Shown here in pieces: positions 10,043 through 20,783 of a stretch of 64,000 nucleotides of DNA. How positions within the stretch are numbered: the first letter of the stretch is position 1; the number at the start of each line of letters is the position of its first letter. The notes under the pieces are model-generated. The model was not told the origin of the DNA, did not search any database, and was given only the letters and a program-made list of their open reading frames with translations. Made by a program: the position numbers and the translations under genes. The DNA comes from Alteromonas confluentis (GTDB taxonomy: Bacteria; Pseudomonadota; Gammaproteobacteria; Enterobacterales; Alteromonadaceae). Where the stretch lies: contig NZ_MDHN01000041.1 in NCBI RefSeq assembly GCF_001757105.1, forward strand, positions 186,001 to 250,000. Direction: 5' to 3'.

Positions 10043-10999
10043 TTAGCAGTAACCGAAAGACATCAGTCTTTGGTAACGCTCTTCCATCAGATTTTCAACG
10101 TCTAACGATTTAAGCTGACTTAACTGCTGTTTGATGGTGGCTTTCAAATTTGCCGCCATACTGTCGTGATCGCGATGAGCACCACCAAGCGGTTCCTCAA
10201 CAATACTGTTAATCAAACCAAGCTCTTTAATTTGCGGCGCACTCACGCCCATTGCTTCAGCAGCCAGAGGAGCTTTCTCTGCACTCTTCCACAGAATAGA
10301 CGCACAGCCTTCTGGTGAAATAACCGAATAGGTAGAGTACTGGAGCATATTCACGCGGTCGCCCACACCAATTGCCAGTGCGCCACCGGAACCACCTTCA
10401 CCGATAACAGTACAGATGATGGGTACACGAAGCTGCGCCATTTCGAAAAGATTGCGCGCAATCGCTTCACTTTGGCCTCGCTCTTCCGCTCCCACACCCG
10501 GATAGGCTCCCGGCGTGTCGATTAATGTAACGATTGGCAGATTAAAACGCTCGGCCATCTTCATCAGACGCAGGGCTTTGCGGTAACCTTCCGGCTTCGG
10601 CATTCCGAAGTTACGTTTGATTTTTTCATGAGTGTCGCGACCTTTCTGATGACCAATCAGCATAATCGGCTGATCATCAATTTTTGCCAGACCACCAACA
10701 ATGGCTTTGTCGTCGGCATAAGCGCGGTCACCGGCCAACTCATCAAATTCGGTGAAAATGCGACCCACGTAATCCAGCGTATAAGGACGCATTGGATGAC
10801 GGGCCAATTGAGAGATCTGCCATGCACCTAAGTCAGAGAAGATCTTTTTTGTCTGCTCTGCACTTTTCGTGCGTAATTTGGTGATCTCTTCTTCGATGCC
10901 CACATCGAATTCACCACCTTGATTAACCAGCCGAAGCTCTTCGATTTTTGCTTCTAGTTCAGCAATCGGCTGCTCAAATTCCAAAAACTGTATACTCAT
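10043..10999 (-). CDS. accA: Acetyl-CoA carboxylase carboxyltransferase alpha subunit
   Basis: Forms the carboxyltransferase with AccD and transfers CO2 from biotinyl-AccB to acetyl-CoA, the first step of fatty acid synthesis. The 318-residue length and start ([22 protein letters not shown]) match E. coli AccA. The core carries [15 protein letters not shown] and [14 protein letters not shown], typical crotonase-fold segments of the family. It lies 33 bases downstream of dnaE, the E. coli gene order. Confidence 0.97.
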   Translation of the reverse strand: MSIQFLEFEQPIAELEAKIEELRLVNQGGEFDVGIEEEITKLRTKSAEQTKKIFSDLGAWQISQLARHPMRPYTLDYVGRIFTEFDELAGDRAYADDKAIVGGLAKIDDQPIMLIGHQKGRDTHEKIKRNFGMPKPEGYRKALRLMKMAERFNLPIVTLIDTPGAYPGVGAEERGQSEAIARNLFEMAQLRVPIICTVIGEGGSGGALAIGVGDRVNMLQYSTYSVISPEGCASILWKSAEKAPLAAEAMGVSAPQIKELGLINSIVEEPLGGAHRDHDSMAANLKATIKQQLSQLKSLDVENLMEERYQRLMSFGYC

Positions 11000-11032
11000 T
11001 CTGTGTCCTATCTATACTACTTTTTACGCCTG

Positions 11033-14000
11033 TCAGTGATAACACATGGCGACTGACTGCTCACCCAGACACTGCTTTAATTCGTGTAACAATTGATCTT
11101 CCGGTGTCACGTACCATTGTGCACCGCAGGCCAGTACTGCCTCCGCATCCGGATGGACCACACGCATCTGCACCGGGCAACTGCCGCCGCGGTACGTCTG
11201 AAGAATTGCCTGTAGTGATGAAATTCGGTTTTCATCAATTTGCACTGTGTCTAATTCCAACATCAGTGCTCTTGCGTTCTGTTCTCTGGCCTGAACAATG
11301 TCCATTGCATCACGGGCAGAGATTGTATTGCCACCAGAGAAATCATCAAAGCTGACCTGTCCCTTTATTAGCAGGATACGGTCAGTTTCGAGAATACTCT
11401 CATATTTTTCGTACATATCCGGGAAGAAACGTACATCCATCCTTGCACTTTTATCGTCCAGGGTAACAATGGCCCAGCGACGCCCTTTTTTATTGGTCAT
11501 CACCCGCACACCCAAAACTAATCCTACCGCAGAAGACATCTGGTCTTTTCCGGTAGGTTTAAGATCAACCAATCTGCCATCTGAGTAATGTTTAATCTCG
11601 TCGGCGTATTGGTTAATCGGGTGGCCAGTGAGATACAACCCAAGGGTATCTTTCTCGCCATCCAACCAAACCTTTTCCGGCCATTGTGGCACATCAGCAA
11701 AGGCTTGTTTAACGTCGTCTGGTTCTGTGGTCAGCAAGCCGAACATATCTGACTGTCCAAACGACTCGGCTTTTGCATGCTGTCCGGCTGCGGCAATGGC
11801 TTCTGGCAACGATGCCATGATGGCTGCTCGATGCGGACCCAAGTTATCCATCGCCCCGGCGAGCACCAATTTTTCTAGTACGCGCTTGTTAACCCGTTTG
11901 ATGTCCACTTTAGCACAGAAATCAAACAAATCAGTAAAACTACCGTGTTGCTCGCGGGCTTCAATAATCGCTTCGATGGGGCCTTCGCCCACACCTTTGA
12001 TTGCGCCAATGCCGTATACAATACGACCCTGATCGTCCACGGTGAATTTGTATTTACCCACGTTAAGATCGGGTGGCAGCATGGTCAGGCCCATGCGGTC
12101 AACTTCGTCAACCAGGGTGACGATTTTGTCGGTATTGTCCATATCTGCCGACATAACTGCAGCCATGAACTCAGCAGGATAATGCACCTTCAGCCATAGC
12201 GTTTGATATGACACCAAGGCATATGCCGCAGAGTGCGATTTGTTAAACCCGTATCCGGCGAACTTTTCCACCAGATCGAAAATTTTCATCGCCAGTTCGC
12301 CTTCGATGTTGTTATCTCTGGCACCATCTTCGAAGGTTGAACGCTGCTTCGCCATCTCTTCGGGTTTTTTCTTACCCATTGCACGACGAAGCAAGTCAGC
12401 GCCACCCAGGCTGTACCCGGACATTTCCTGGGCAATCTGCATAACCTGTTCCTGATACAGGATGATGCCGTAGGTGGGCTCAAGAATTTCTTTCAGGCAC
12501 TCATGCTGGTATTCCGCATCCGGGAACGAGATTTCTTCCCTACCGTGTTTACGGTCGATAAAGTTATCTACCATGCCTGATTGCAGCGGCCCCGGTCGGA
12601 ACAGGGCCACCAGTGCGATGATATCTTCGAAGCAGTCTGGCTTCAGGCGCTTAATCAGCTCTTTCATTCCGCGGGATTCAAGCTGGAATACCGCTGTGGT
12701 TTCTGCAGCTTGTAGCGAGCGGAAACTCTTTTTATCTTCAAGGGGAATGGCGCTAATGTCTACATCCTCGCCCCGCCCTTCCTTAATCATATCCAGCGCC
12801 CACTGGATGATGGTTAAGGTACGCAGACCCAGGAAGTCGAACTTAACCAGACCGGCAGTTTCGACGTCATTTTTATCGAACTGGGTGACCGGATTTTTCC
12901 CTTCGTCATCACAGTAAAGCGGCGCAAAGTCGGTGATAGTGGTAGGCGCAATAACCACACCACCGGCGTGTTTACCGGCGTTACGGGTAACCCCTTCCAG
13001 AATACGGGCCATGTCGATGAGGTCTTTCACTTCCTCATCGTCGTTATATAGCTCTGGTAACCGCGGCTCCACTTCGAAAGCTTTACCCAGGGTCATTCCA
13101 GGGTCTGACGGGATCAGCTTGGAAATACGGTCGACAAAACCGTAGGGATGACCAAGAACGCGGCCCACGTCTCGCACCACGGCTTTTGCTGCCATGGTAC
13201 CAAAGGTAATGATCTGCGATACCGCCTGACGGCCATAGAGCTCTGCAACGTGATCGATAACTTCGTCGCGACGATCCATACAGAAGTCAACGTCGAAGTC
13301 GGGCATGGATACCCGCTCCGGGTTAAGAAAACGTTCGAACAGCAAATCGAATTCCAGCGGATCCAAGTCGGTAATTTTGAGCGCGTAGGCTACCAGTGAA
13401 CCGGCACCGGAACCCCGGCCAGGACCAACAGGAATACCGTTGTCTTTACTCCACTGGATAAATTCCATTACGATTAGGAAGTAACCGGGGAATCCCATTT
13501 GGTTGATAACGCCCAGTTCGATGGCCAGACGCTCATCGTATTCAGGGCGCTTTTCTGCCCGCTCAGCTTCGTCCGGAAACAGAAACTCAAGTCGCTCTTC
13601 CAAACCTTCTTCTGACACTTTCACCAGAAAGTCTTCTGTGGTCATGCCGCCGGTTGGGAATTGCGGCAGGAAATACTCGCCCAGGCGAACGGTAACATTA
13701 CAGCGTTTAGCAATCTCCACCGTATTTTCGATGGCTTCCGGTATATCGCTGAACAACTCAACCATTTCTTCGGCAGAACGAAGATACTGTTGATCACTGT
13801 AACGCTTCGGACGGCGGGGATCGTCGAGGGTGTAACCATCGTGAATGGCCACACGAATTTCATGGGCCTCGAAGCCCACTTTTTCGATAAAACACACTTC
13901 GTTAGTGGCGACCACCGGCAAACCTGTCTGTTCAGCCAGGTCTACGGCTCTATGCAAATAGTCTTCTTCTCCCGGGCGACCAGTACGAATGAGTTCCAGG

Positions 14001-14497
14001 TAAAAACGATCGGCAAAATGCTGCTGATAAAAGGCCAGTGAGGCGTCTAGTATCTTCTGGTTATTCTTAGTGAGTGCAATACCAATATCGCCATGCATAG
14101 CACCGGACAGAATAATCACGCCTTCTGCATGTTCAGCCAGCCATGCCTGATCAATAACAGCGCGGTGATGAACTTCACCACGCAGGTAGGCTTTGGAGAT
14201 CAGCAAGGTGATATTTTTATAGCCCTCATTGTTCATCGCCAATAAGGTTAAACGGAAAGGCTCCTCGTCGAGCATTTCACTTTGCACCCAGAAATCAGTG
14301 CCAATAATAGGTTTGATACCGCGATTGTGGGCGTCGGAATAGTACTTCACCAGACCACACATGTTCATTTGGTCGGTGATCGCCACCGCGGGCATGTTGA
14401 AGGCTTCAACCTGCGCAAGGATGGGCTTAACTTTATTCAACCCATCCATCATCGAAAAGTCGCTGTGAACGCGAAGATGGATAAACGGCGTAGACAT
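11033..14497 (-). CDS. dnaE: DNA polymerase III alpha subunit
   Basis: The replicative polymerase subunit, 1154 residues against 1160 in E. coli. The N-terminal PHP domain starts [16 protein letters not shown]. The palm carries PDFDVDF, whose aspartates coordinate the catalytic metals. [18 protein letters not shown] and the C-terminal OB-fold region are also recognisable. It follows rnhB by 11 bases and precedes accA. No intein or other insertion was seen. Confidence 0.98.
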   Translation of the reverse strand: MSTPFIHLRVHSDFSMMDGLNKVKPILAQVEAFNMPAVAITDQMNMCGLVKYYSDAHNRGIKPIIGTDFWVQSEMLDEEPFRLTLLAMNNEGYKNITLLISKAYLRGEVHHRAVIDQAWLAEHAEGVIILSGAMHGDIGIALTKNNQKILDASLAFYQQHFADRFYLELIRTGRPGEEDYLHRAVDLAEQTGLPVVATNEVCFIEKVGFEAHEIRVAIHDGYTLDDPRRPKRYSDQQYLRSAEEMVELFSDIPEAIENTVEIAKRCNVTVRLGEYFLPQFPTGGMTTEDFLVKVSEEGLEERLEFLFPDEAERAEKRPEYDERLAIELGVINQMGFPGYFLIVMEFIQWSKDNGIPVGPGRGSGAGSLVAYALKITDLDPLEFDLLFERFLNPERVSMPDFDVDFCMDRRDEVIDHVAELYGRQAVSQIITFGTMAAKAVVRDVGRVLGHPYGFVDRISKLIPSDPGMTLGKAFEVEPRLPELYNDDEEVKDLIDMARILEGVTRNAGKHAGGVVIAPTTITDFAPLYCDDEGKNPVTQFDKNDVETAGLVKFDFLGLRTLTIIQWALDMIKEGRGEDVDISAIPLEDKKSFRSLQAAETTAVFQLESRGMKELIKRLKPDCFEDIIALVALFRPGPLQSGMVDNFIDRKHGREEISFPDAEYQHECLKEILEPTYGIILYQEQVMQIAQEMSGYSLGGADLLRRAMGKKKPEEMAKQRSTFEDGARDNNIEGELAMKIFDLVEKFAGYGFNKSHSAAYALVSYQTLWLKVHYPAEFMAAVMSADMDNTDKIVTLVDEVDRMGLTMLPPDLNVGKYKFTVDDQGRIVYGIGAIKGVGEGPIEAIIEAREQHGSFTDLFDFCAKVDIKRVNKRVLEKLVLAGAMDNLGPHRAAIMASLPEAIAAAGQHAKAESFGQSDMFGLLTTEPDDVKQAFADVPQWPEKVWLDGEKDTLGLYLTGHPINQYADEIKHYSDGRLVDLKPTGKDQMSSAVGLVLGVRVMTNKKGRRWAIVTLDDKSARMDVRFFPDMYEKYESILETDRILLIKGQVSFDDFSGGNTISARDAMDIVQAREQNARALMLELDTVQIDENRISSLQAILQTYRGGSCPVQMRVVHPDAEAVLACGAQWYVTPEDQLLHELKQCLGEQSVAMCYH

Positions 14498-14508
14498 GCT
14501 TTGTTCTC

Positions 14509-15084
14509 TTATTTCTGGACAGCCAAACGCGCCTGAACAGGCTTAAAGGACATACGATAACACGGTAATACACCGTACGCTTCTAAAGCTTCAAAATGTG
14601 CTTTAGTGGGATAGCCTTTGTGCCCGGCGAAATTATATTGGGGATATTGAGCATGTAACTCTATCATGTCGTTATCACGCTCAACCTTAGCCAAAATTGA
14701 TGCTGCAGAAATCTCGGCATGCAAACCGTCGCCTTTAACAATCGCCTCTGCTGCATACGACCAGTCTGGCAGACGGTTACCGTCTACACGCACAAATTCG
14801 GGCTGTAAAGCCAGCCCTTCTACGGCACGTTTCATCGCCAGCATAGTTGCGTGGAGGATGTTGAGATGGTCGATTTCCTGCGGCGTAGCGCGGCCGATTG
14901 CCCAACTCAGGGCTTTTTGTTTAATTTCTTCAGCCAGCGCCGTGCGCTTCTTTTCAGACAGCTTTTTCGAGTCGTTGAGTCCTTCGATGGGATTAGCAGG
15001 GTCTAAAATCACCGCTGCGGTTACCACGTCACCAACCAGTGGTCCTCGGCCTACTTCATCAACACCAGCAATCAGTTTATTCAT
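14509..15084 (-). CDS. rnhB: Ribonuclease HII
   Basis: Cleaves RNA in RNA-DNA hybrids and removes misincorporated ribonucleotides. I take the ATG at 15084 ([16 protein letters not shown], 191 residues) because it puts the catalytic DE pair at residues 9-10 as in the family. An upstream in-frame ATG would add 14 residues read from inside lpxB. The start overlaps the lpxB stop by 8 bases, implying translational coupling. [14 protein letters not shown] near the C-terminus is typical. Confidence 0.95.
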   Translation of the reverse strand: MNKLIAGVDEVGRGPLVGDVVTAAVILDPANPIEGLNDSKKLSEKKRTALAEEIKQKALSWAIGRATPQEIDHLNILHATMLAMKRAVEGLALQPEFVRVDGNRLPDWSYAAEAIVKGDGLHAEISAASILAKVERDNDMIELHAQYPQYNFAGHKGYPTKAHFEALEAYGVLPCYRMSFKPVQARLAVQK

Positions 15085-16231
15085 TAATAACCTCTGCAAT
15101 GGCCTGCGCAGCCATTTTATCTGCATCCAGTTTCAAGCTTTTGTGTAACGCAGTGAAGCGCTGAATGAGCGCGCAATTATCTTTAGAAAACATAGGTACT
15201 AAGTGTTCACACAGCGTATCTGGATTTACATCATCTTGAAGCAGTTCAGGGATCAGTGCTTTGCCAGCAAGCAAATTCGGTAAGGCAAAAAATGGCGCTT
15301 TGTACAGGCGCTGCATGATTTTGTAAGTGAGCGGCGCAAGTTTATAACAGGTCACCATGGGGCGTTTGCACAACATAGCTTCCAGCGTCGCCGTGCCTGA
15401 TGCCAATAAAATGGTATCGCTGGCAATCATCGCTTCTCTGGCATTCCCTTTGGTGAGTAATAACTCGCCATCGCTAAACCAGTCTTTGCAGTTTTCCTGT
15501 AGATAAGCCTGAATACCATCGAGACGATATTGATTCGCAGCGGGTAAAACAAAGCGAATACCGGGAACCAGGGTTTTGATTTTACGCATGGTTTCAGTAA
15601 ACACGGGTAACAACGCTTTTAATTCCCCACCCCGGCTTCCGGGTAAAACGGCAAGCACTGGCGCTTTCGCGTCTAGCCCCAGTGAAGCCCGTGCTGCTTG
15701 CGGGTCGGGATCAAGGGGAACTGCATCAGCCAGCGTGTGGCCGACAAAGGTGTAAGGTACCTGGTACTTGTCGTAAACCTGCTTCTCAAAAGGAAACAAG
15801 CCAAGCACGTGGTTGGTTGCCGCCTTTATTTTATGTATGCGTTTTTCTCGCCAAGCCCACACGGTTGGACTGACATAGTGCACCGTTTTAATACCCCGTG
15901 CTTTTAACGCCTTTTCTACACGCAGATTAAAATCTGGTGCATCAACGCCAATAAACACATCAGGGGGGTGAGCTTCGAAATGAGCAAGTAATTGCTTTTT
16001 TAATTTCAGAATGGCAGGTAAATGAGACAATACTTCAACCAACCCCATAACGGAGAGGGTTTCCATATCAAACAACGAGTGAAAACCCGCCGCTTTCATA
16101 TTGTCACCGCCGATGCCTTCGATAATAGCATCGGGGTATCGCTTTTTCAGTTCAGCAACCATACCGGCGGCGAGCACATCTCCAGATGGCTCACCTGCCA
16201 CGATGCCGATTCGCAACGTTGAAGCGGGCAT
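15077..16231 (-). CDS. lpxB: Lipid-A-disaccharide synthase
   Basis: Condenses UDP-2,3-diacylglucosamine with lipid X to form the lipid A disaccharide at the inner membrane. It is 384 residues long and starts [23 protein letters not shown], the conserved N-terminus of the family (GEPSGD). The characteristic [10 protein letters not shown] and [12 protein letters not shown] motifs are present. The ATG immediately follows the lpxA stop with no gap. The order lpxA-lpxB-rnhB-dnaE-accA is that of E. coli. Confidence 0.97.
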   Translation of the reverse strand: MPASTLRIGIVAGEPSGDVLAAGMVAELKKRYPDAIIEGIGGDNMKAAGFHSLFDMETLSVMGLVEVLSHLPAILKLKKQLLAHFEAHPPDVFIGVDAPDFNLRVEKALKARGIKTVHYVSPTVWAWREKRIHKIKAATNHVLGLFPFEKQVYDKYQVPYTFVGHTLADAVPLDPDPQAARASLGLDAKAPVLAVLPGSRGGELKALLPVFTETMRKIKTLVPGIRFVLPAANQYRLDGIQAYLQENCKDWFSDGELLLTKGNAREAMIASDTILLASGTATLEAMLCKRPMVTCYKLAPLTYKIMQRLYKAPFFALPNLLAGKALIPELLQDDVNPDTLCEHLVPMFSKDNCALIQRFTALHKSLKLDADKMAAQAIAEVINE

Positions 16232-17002
16232 TTAGCGTAGTATGCCCCGATGCGCGTTTTCCAGGAATGTGACCAATGCCTGGATATTTTCATCCTTCGC
16301 GGCAACATCCGCTAACTTAGCGATGGCTTCTTCAATGGTATTGTTATCGCGATACAGTGTGCGATATGCACGCTTCACTGCCATGATTTGCTCTGAGCTA
16401 AATCCGCGACGACGTAAGCCTTCAGAGTTAATCCCTGCCGTTACGTTCTTTTGGCCATTAACCATAACGTAAGGAGGAACGTCTTTCACCAGAATGGCAC
16501 CGGCTCCGACGAAGGCATGACTTCCCACTTTACCGAATTGGTGAATAGCGGCGCCGCCACCAAAGATGACAAAGTTACCCATGTGGACGTGTCCAGCCAA
16601 CGACACATTATTCGCCAGGATACAATCGTCACCCATCACCACATCGTGTGCTACATGGGCATTGATCATAAGCAGATTGCGGGAGCCAACACGTGTTATT
16701 GCATTGTCCTGTACGGTACCCCGGTGAACGCTGCTGGATTCGCGAAATACGTTGTCGTCACCAATTTCCAGATACGTACGCTCTCCCGCGTACTTCTTAT
16801 CCTGACAATCTTCACCGATTGAACAGAACTGGAAAAAGCGGTTACGTTTACCAATGGTTGTCGGACCCTTAATCACAACGTGAGACTCAAGTACGCAATC
16901 GTCTCCGATTACCACTTCATCGCCCACATAACAAAATGGTCCAACCGTGACGTTTTTCCCAAGGGTAGCCTTGTCGGAAATCACGGCAGTAGAATGAATC
17001 AC
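16232..17002 (-). CDS. lpxA: UDP-N-acetylglucosamine O-acyltransferase
   Basis: First committed acylation of lipid A synthesis, transferring a 3-hydroxyacyl chain from ACP. The 256-residue protein has the left-handed beta-helix hexapeptide pattern from residue 1 to about 190. NAHVAHD places His119 at the position of the catalytic His125 of E. coli Lpx[20 protein letters not shown] follows as expected. It is separated from fabZ by one base. Confidence 0.97.
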   Translation of the reverse strand: MIHSTAVISDKATLGKNVTVGPFCYVGDEVVIGDDCVLESHVVIKGPTTIGKRNRFFQFCSIGEDCQDKKYAGERTYLEIGDDNVFRESSSVHRGTVQDNAITRVGSRNLLMINAHVAHDVVMGDDCILANNVSLAGHVHMGNFVIFGGGAAIHQFGKVGSHAFVGAGAILVKDVPPYVMVNGQKNVTAGINSEGLRRRGFSSEQIMAVKRAYRTLYRDNNTIEEAIAKLADVAAKDENIQALVTFLENAHRGILR

Positions 17003-17003
17003 G

Positions 17004-17453
17004 TTATACCATCTCTCTTATTGCACACATGAATTCAGCACTACAAGCTTCTTCACCGTCGACGCTTGCGGTACCTCTGAATTTCCAAATCCCTCTGCGT
17101 TCTTTAATCAGGCTGACATCGAATTCCAGACGATCGCCGGGTGTCACAGGACGTTTGAACCGTGCACTATCAATACCTGCATACAAGTATAGCTTATCGG
17201 ATTTACCCATGGTTTTAAAACCAAGTACGCCAGCTGCCTGTGCCATTGCTTCCAGAATAAGCACGCCAGGGAAAATCGGGCGTCCCGGGAAATGACCGGT
17301 GAAGCAAGGTTCATTCATGGTGATGTTCTTGTACGCCTTTATGGATTCGCCTTCGACATAGTCGGTAACGCGATCAACCAGCAGAAACGGGTAACGGTGT
17401 GGAAGTAGATCCAGAATTTCCTGGATATCAATTGTGTTGAGTGAGTTGGCCAA
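17004..17453 (-). CDS. fabZ: 3-hydroxyacyl-ACP dehydratase FabZ
   Basis: Dehydrates 3-hydroxyacyl-ACP in fatty acid elongation and competes with LpxA for the same substrate pool. I choose the TTG at 17453: it is preceded by TAGGAGAG, gives a 149-residue product starting with the family-like [20 protein letters not shown], and E. coli fabZ also starts with TTG. An upstream ATG at 17486 would add 11 residues. The active-site His lies in [11 protein letters not shown] and the Glu in ILEAMAQ. The lpxD gene expected upstream is absent. Confidence 0.95.
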   Translation of the reverse strand: MANSLNTIDIQEILDLLPHRYPFLLVDRVTDYVEGESIKAYKNITMNEPCFTGHFPGRPIFPGVLILEAMAQAAGVLGFKTMGKSDKLYLYAGIDSARFKRPVTPGDRLEFDVSLIKERRGIWKFRGTASVDGEEACSAEFMCAIREMV

Positions 17454-17554
17454 AAAAGCTCTCCTAATGCCAAAACAAGTCTGCATTTCACTTGCTGCAG
17501 ACCGATTGCCGTATTTTATTTTTAAATGGCGGCAACCATACGCTTATATGCGCT

Positions 17555-17592
17555 AAAAACAAATCAGACCAACATCTCTCGACGTTAGTCTG
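17555..17592 (-). terminator. Rho-independent terminator between skp and fabZ
   Basis: On the minus strand CAGACTAAC (17592-17584) pairs with GTTGGTCTG (17573-17565), one G-U included, with a 10-base loop. It is followed by ATTTGTTTTT. It would separate bamA-skp transcription from fabZ-lpxA-lpxB, in the place where lpxD usually links them. Confidence 0.65.
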
Positions 17593-17648
17593 TTTGCCGG
17601 GCAGATTAACTGCTCTGTGAAGTAAGCCGCCGTTAACCGGCGAAGGCA

Positions 17649-18164
17649 TTACTTAATTTTCTTTACCTGCTCGAGCACTTGCTCAGAGATATCATGCTCA
17701 TCAGCGGTATAAGCAACTGCACCAGCATTTAAAACCAGGTCGTATTTACCTTTAGCAGCAACAGAATCAATCGCTTGCTTGATCAGACCTAACAGCTTGT
17801 TACGCTCTTCGTTGCTACGACGTTGAATGTTTTGCTGTAACGGCTGACCTTTTTCTGCCAGTTGCTCACGAACGGCAAGGATTTTATCTTGCAGTTCTTT
17901 CTTCTCTGATTCGCTCATTGTAGCAGCATCGCGCTGAAGACGCTCTGCATAAAACTGGCCGTCTTTCTGAAGTTGATTCACCTCATCGATCTGGTCTTTA
18001 AATTCTACCTGGATGTTATTAGAGATCTCAGCGGCCTGCGGCATCGCCTGGAATACACCTTGCACATCTACTACGCCGATTTTCTGCTCAGCCATTGCAG
18101 ATGCACTTACCAGTGCACTTCCTAACATCAGGGTTGCTACGAATTGTCTTGCCAACTGTTTCAA
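17649..18164 (-). CDS. skp: Periplasmic chaperone Skp (OmpH family)
   Basis: Holds unfolded outer-membrane proteins in the periplasm on their way to BamA. The 171-residue protein starts with a signal peptide ending near SASAMA-EQKIGVVD. Most of the rest is alpha-helical coiled coil (residues 50-130), as expected for the Skp tentacles. It follows bamA by 50 bases in the same direction, as in E. coli. Confidence 0.93.
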   Translation of the reverse strand: MKQLARQFVATLMLGSALVSASAMAEQKIGVVDVQGVFQAMPQAAEISNNIQVEFKDQIDEVNQLQKDGQFYAERLQRDAATMSESEKKELQDKILAVREQLAEKGQPLQQNIQRRSNEERNKLLGLIKQAIDSVAAKGKYDLVLNAGAVAYTADEHDISEQVLEQVKKIK

Positions 18165-18214
18165 AAGGAACTCCTTTTTAAATTTTTAAAGCCCGGTTCA
18201 CTTCCGGATTAGAA

Positions 18215-20692
18215 TTAGAATGTTTGACCGATATTAAAGGTAAAGAATTTAGCATCGTCGCCTTCACGTTCTTGAATAGCGCGAGAGAAGCTAAAGACCA
18301 TCGGCCCCATCGGTGAAATCCATTGTACAGAAATACCGGCGGAACTACGATACTGTGTCCAGTCGGAATAGTCTATCAATCCGCCAGAATTTGTACTGTA
18401 CTGGGTTAAATCCTTGTACTTATCATAATCAAATTCAGTATCCCAAACGTTACCGACATCAATAAACATACTGGTACGTACTGAATTATCATATTCTGCA
18501 TCGACAAATGGTGTGGGAACAATAAGCTCCAAGCCACCAAGGGCCATGGCATTACCACCAAGGCTTCGTCTTGAAATACTGATACCGTCGGTAGCGGAAC
18601 CACCAGGATAAACCTGCCCATCCGGTCCAACAATACTGTTGGTGTTCCCGCGGATAATACCACGAGGACCTACCGTGTTGTTCTCAAATCCACGCAGGGT
18701 GTCAGCACCACCGGCGGTGAAGTTTTCGGTAAATGGCAGGATTTGCTCGTTACCGTTCGTTTCGCCGTAACCATTACCATAACCTAAGCGAAGACGGGCC
18801 AGTACGGTCCAGCGCGTATCACGAGACAGCGGGAAATAAAACTTGGTATCGAGTACCGCTTTAAAGTAGTTAACGTCTGAATTTGGTGTAGTAACCGACA
18901 AACTGGCGCGCTGTGACGAACCAGCTGTTGGGAACAAACCTCTGTTCAGCGTGCTACGGCTCCATGCCACACTCGCCTGGTAGCTGTCGTAATTGATTGG
19001 CGCTTCTGGATCGGTCGCATCACGGAACTGGTTATAGAACTGTTCTGTCTGCTCGTAGTAACCGGTGTTGTACAGTTCCACACTGGAATACGTCAGGCCA
19101 AAGTTAATCCGGTTTACTTCGTTAATCGGATAACCAATGTTGGCACCAACAGACCAGCGCTTGGAGTTATATTGAATAACGTTAAAGTCAGAACCATCGA
19201 ATTCACTGTAACCGATAGTACCACCAAGGCTGATTCCATCTATGGTGAAGTACGGGTCGTTATAGGTAATTTGCGCAGAACGTTGATACGAAACAGTACT
19301 GACATTCAGGCCAACCTGTTTACCTGTACCAAGGAAGTTATTCTGCTGAATACCTGCCTGTAGGCTCAGTTTCGTCCGGTCACCATAACCAATACCGGCA
19401 TTAAATGAACCTGAAGGCTGTTCTTTAACATTGAAGTCAACATCGACCTGGTCATCAAGTCCTGGCAATCGCGTGGTTTCGAATTCCACTTCTTCCATAT
19501 AAGTCAGACGAGACAGGGATGCTTTCGACGTTTCGAGTGAGGTATTGGATAGCCAGGTCCCTTCCATCTGATTTACGTTCTGACGTAAAACAGAATCCGA
19601 GGTGACAGTATTACCTTCAAAGTTGATCCGGCGCACATAAATACGCTTGCCCGGGTCGACAGAAAGTGTCAGTTTAACGGTTTTATCTTCATCGTTAATT
19701 TCTGGCACCGTGGTTACTGTAGGATAAGCATAGCCAAAGCGGCCCAGATACTTACTGATAAACTCTTCGGTGTAGGTCACTTCCGCTTGGTTGTACAGCT
19801 CACCAACGTTAATCGGTAACACTAAACGGATGTATTCTTCGTTGCCTAATAAGTCACCGACCAGTTCAACATCAGAAACAGTATATTGCTCACCTTCGTT
19901 TACGTTCAGCGCGATATAAATGCCGTCTTTCTCTGGCGTCATTGAGACTTGCGTTGAATCGATGTTAAAGCGCAGGTAACCGCGGTCCATATAGTGACTG
20001 CGTAAGGTTTCCATATCGCCCTGCAGCGTTTGCTGCTGATAACGGGTTTCGGATAAGAAATCCCACCACGGCGTATCAAACTGAAGTTCGAGGTCTTTCA
20101 TCAACTCTTCATCAGAGAACACCGAGTTACCCACGATGTTGATCTGTTGAATTTCGGCGGCATCGCCTTCTTCGAAGAGCAGCTTGAGATCGACCCGGTT
20201 ACGAGGCAGCGGGGTAACAATCGCAGACACGTCAGCGTTGTATTTACCGATGCTGTAAAAGAAATCTTTCAGGCCATTTTCAATTGATGTTAGAACAGTT
20301 TTGTCCAACGGCTCGCCAATTCGAACGCCATTGCCATCCAAACTTTCCTGCAATTGTTCATCTTTAATATCGTCATTTCCTTCAAAGATGATGTTACTGA
20401 TAGTAGGACGCTCTGCGACCTTAACCACCAATGTACTACCATCGCGAAGGATCTCAACACGCTCAAAGTGCGTAGAAGAGTATAGTGAACGAATTGCCTG
20501 GGTGATTCGGAAACTATTGAGTCGATCACCTACCTGTACCGGCAGATACGTCAGCGCTGCACCTAATGCAACACGTTGCAAACCGATGACTTTAATATCT
20601 TCAACAACGAATTCACTGTCAGACACTGCAGCATTGGCGAAGCTAGCACTGGACGCCATGAGTCCGGCTGCTACTAACTGATTTAACTTCAT
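18215..20692 (-). CDS. bamA: Outer membrane protein assembly factor BamA
   Basis: Core of the BAM complex that inserts beta-barrel proteins into the outer membrane. The 825-residue precursor has a signal peptide ending at FANA-A. Five POTRA repeats follow (about residues 28-430), starting FVVEDIKVIGLQRVALGAAL. The C-terminal half is a 16-strand barrel with the TLRGFENNTVGPRG segment corresponding to the conserved VRGF loop. It ends in a terminal Phe (FTFNIGQTF), the outer-membrane targeting signal. It lies between rseP and skp, the standard order. Confidence 0.98.
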   Translation of the reverse strand: MKLNQLVAAGLMASSASFANAAVSDSEFVVEDIKVIGLQRVALGAALTYLPVQVGDRLNSFRITQAIRSLYSSTHFERVEILRDGSTLVVKVAERPTISNIIFEGNDDIKDEQLQESLDGNGVRIGEPLDKTVLTSIENGLKDFFYSIGKYNADVSAIVTPLPRNRVDLKLLFEEGDAAEIQQINIVGNSVFSDEELMKDLELQFDTPWWDFLSETRYQQQTLQGDMETLRSHYMDRGYLRFNIDSTQVSMTPEKDGIYIALNVNEGEQYTVSDVELVGDLLGNEEYIRLVLPINVGELYNQAEVTYTEEFISKYLGRFGYAYPTVTTVPEINDEDKTVKLTLSVDPGKRIYVRRINFEGNTVTSDSVLRQNVNQMEGTWLSNTSLETSKASLSRLTYMEEVEFETTRLPGLDDQVDVDFNVKEQPSGSFNAGIGYGDRTKLSLQAGIQQNNFLGTGKQVGLNVSTVSYQRSAQITYNDPYFTIDGISLGGTIGYSEFDGSDFNVIQYNSKRWSVGANIGYPINEVNRINFGLTYSSVELYNTGYYEQTEQFYNQFRDATDPEAPINYDSYQASVAWSRSTLNRGLFPTAGSSQRASLSVTTPNSDVNYFKAVLDTKFYFPLSRDTRWTVLARLRLGYGNGYGETNGNEQILPFTENFTAGGADTLRGFENNTVGPRGIIRGNTNSIVGPDGQVYPGGSATDGISISRRSLGGNAMALGGLELIVPTPFVDAEYDNSVRTSMFIDVGNVWDTEFDYDKYKDLTQYSTNSGGLIDYSDWTQYRSSAGISVQWISPMGPMVFSFSRAIQEREGDDAKFFTFNIGQTF

Positions 20693-20783
20693 CTATTCTT
20701 TTGTTCCTGGCCGCGTTTTGCTGTTCTAATTTAAAATGGTCGTCTACATTTACTTGTGTCTGTTTATCAAACCAACAGACAAA

